Assembly (NCBI RefSeq): GCF_000422765.1
Contig: NZ_AUGR01000006.1
Span: 124,001 to 188,000, forward strand
DNA length: 64,000 bases
DNA from: Neptunomonas japonica DSM 18939
Lineage (GTDB): Bacteria > Pseudomonadota > Gammaproteobacteria > Pseudomonadales > Balneatricaceae
Direction: 5' to 3'
Below are positions 63,307 to 64,000 of the stretch, piece after piece (positions within the stretch are counted from its first letter, which is position 1; each line of letters starts with the position of its first letter). Made by a program: the position numbers and the translations under genes. The notes beneath the pieces were generated by a model. That model ran no database searches and was not told the origin of the DNA. It saw only the letters and a list, made by a program, of their open reading frames with translations.

Positions 63307-64000
63307 TTATGCGGTAGCTTTATTGATACGACACAAGGTAACTTTCGTTTCCTGCATCTGAGTGACTGGGTCATAACCGTATGTGGTGGCTGTATTGGCC
63401 GCCTCACCGGTCACATAAGGTGCAGCACCTTTAGGGTATTTATCGGTGAGATCTTTACCCTGGAAGTGGCCACCGAAGTGGAACGGCATAAACACCACAC
63501 CTTCATCAACACGACGAGTGACTAATGCTTTAACGCGAACCTTGCCGCCTTCAGCACCTTCAACCCATACATCGTCACCATCACGAAAGCCCATGTTGTT
63601 CGCATCAACAGGGTTTACTTCAACAAACATCTCTTGTTGAAGCTCCGCTAACCACGGGTTAGAGCGTGTTTCTTCACCACCGCCTTCATACTCAACTAAG
63701 CGGCCAGATGTGAGAATAATGGGATACTCTTTAGAAAGATCCTTGTCTTGAATTGATTTGTACAGCGTTGGTAGGCGGTACATGGATTCAGAGTCGTCCC
63801 ATGTTGGGTATTTGCTGACTAGGTCACGGCGTGGTGTATAGAGTGGCTCACGATGAAGTGGCACTTTATCGGGGAAGGTCCATACCACGGCACGTGCTTT
63901 AGCATTACCGAAAGGTGAGCAGCCATGCTTGATAGCGACACGCTGAATACCGCCTGATAGATCGGTTTTCCAGTTTTTACCTTCAGCTTGGGCTTTTTCC
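63307..64000 (-). CDS. Formate dehydrogenase alpha subunit, C-terminal part (cut by window end)
   Basis: The frame is open from the stop codon at 63307 to the window edge, about 231 residues. It begins inside the catalytic part (GKNWKTDLSGGIQRVAIKHG) and contains the molybdopterin-dinucleotide binding domain: YPIILTSGRLVEYEGGGEE, NPWLAELQQEMFVEVNP, GFRDGDDVWVEG and PFHFGGHFQGKDL. The catalytic (Se)Cys is outside the window. The operon order alpha-beta-gamma is as in FDH3/Fdo. It needs molybdopterin, to which moaE in this window contributes. Confidence 0.93.
   Translation of the reverse strand, partial: EKAQAEGKNWKTDLSGGIQRVAIKHGCSPFGNAKARAVVWTFPDKVPLHREPLYTPRRDLVSKYPTWDDSESMYRLPTLYKSIQDKDLSKEYPIILTSGRLVEYEGGGEETRSNPWLAELQQEMFVEVNPVDANNMGFRDGDDVWVEGAEGGKVRVKALVTRRVDEGVVFMPFHFGGHFQGKDLTDKYPKGAAPYVTGEAANTATTYGYDPVTQMQETKVTLCRINKATA

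Overview
The window looks like chromosomal DNA from a marine gammaproteobacterium, most likely in or near the Oceanospirillales. This rests on the conserved housekeeping order nudix-mnmA-hflD-purB, a 532-residue Pseudomonas-type isocitrate lyase, a RoxA-type ribosomal oxygenase beside trmJ, a membrane-bound formate dehydrogenase, and extensive machinery for methylated-amine (betaine) uptake and breakdown. The genus assignment is inference. I found no rRNA, tRNA, CRISPR array or intact transposase.

Layout. 0-5 kb: the start of an enoyl-CoA hydratase gene leaving the window, then a gene-poor AT-rich stretch with an ankyrin remnant, an acidic secreted protein with a C-terminal sorting-like tail, a large unknown protein and a 3D-domain lipoprotein. 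5-13.3 kb: a DMT exporter, a LysR regulator divergent from a redox cassette (GST, NTF2-like, FrnE-like DsbA, tautomerase), a DUF606 permease, a chemoreceptor and an AraC/GyrI regulator. 13.3-22.3 kb: an ART-like protein, aceA with a divergent LysR gene, the trmJ-roxA operon, an alpha/beta hydrolase, gene remnants, DUF6172, a YnfA/UPF0060 protein and a BesD-like oxygenase. 22.3-27 kb: a HAMP-domain pseudogene, purB, hflD, mnmA, a Nudix gene and moaE. 27-31 kb: an AT-rich two-gene Gabija-type anti-phage system (gajA-gajB).

31.5-58 kb is a catabolic island. It holds a ProVWX-type betaine ABC transporter, a Rieske betaine demethylase and its flavin/2Fe-2S reductase, an enolase-superfamily enzyme with the residues expected of hydroxyproline-betaine 2-epimerase (HpbD), a DapA-family deaminase/dehydratase, an aldehyde dehydrogenase and a DAO-type FAD oxidoreductase. 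Around these lie two tandem GlxA-type regulators, four LysR regulators, a PrpD-family protein, an IPNS-like oxygenase, two SDRs, a ureohydrolase and a lone TRAP binding protein. The simplest reading is uptake of (hydroxy)proline betaine, epimerisation, two demethylations, oxidation, ring opening/deamination and oxidation to 2-oxoglutarate. The core assignments are family-level; the substrate is inferred.

58-64 kb: a MarR regulator with a fused double tautomerase and two matching palindromic operators, a GNAT acetyltransferase facing an ATP-grasp ligase, and the formate dehydrogenase operon (alpha subunit cut by the window end, then the FeS and cytochrome b subunits).

Regulatory structure is readable in several places. 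LysR-type palindromes lie between three divergent gene pairs, the MarR operators bracket marR, and good hairpin terminators mark the ends of aceA, purB, proX, the Rieske gene, the hyp-like operon and the fdh operon.
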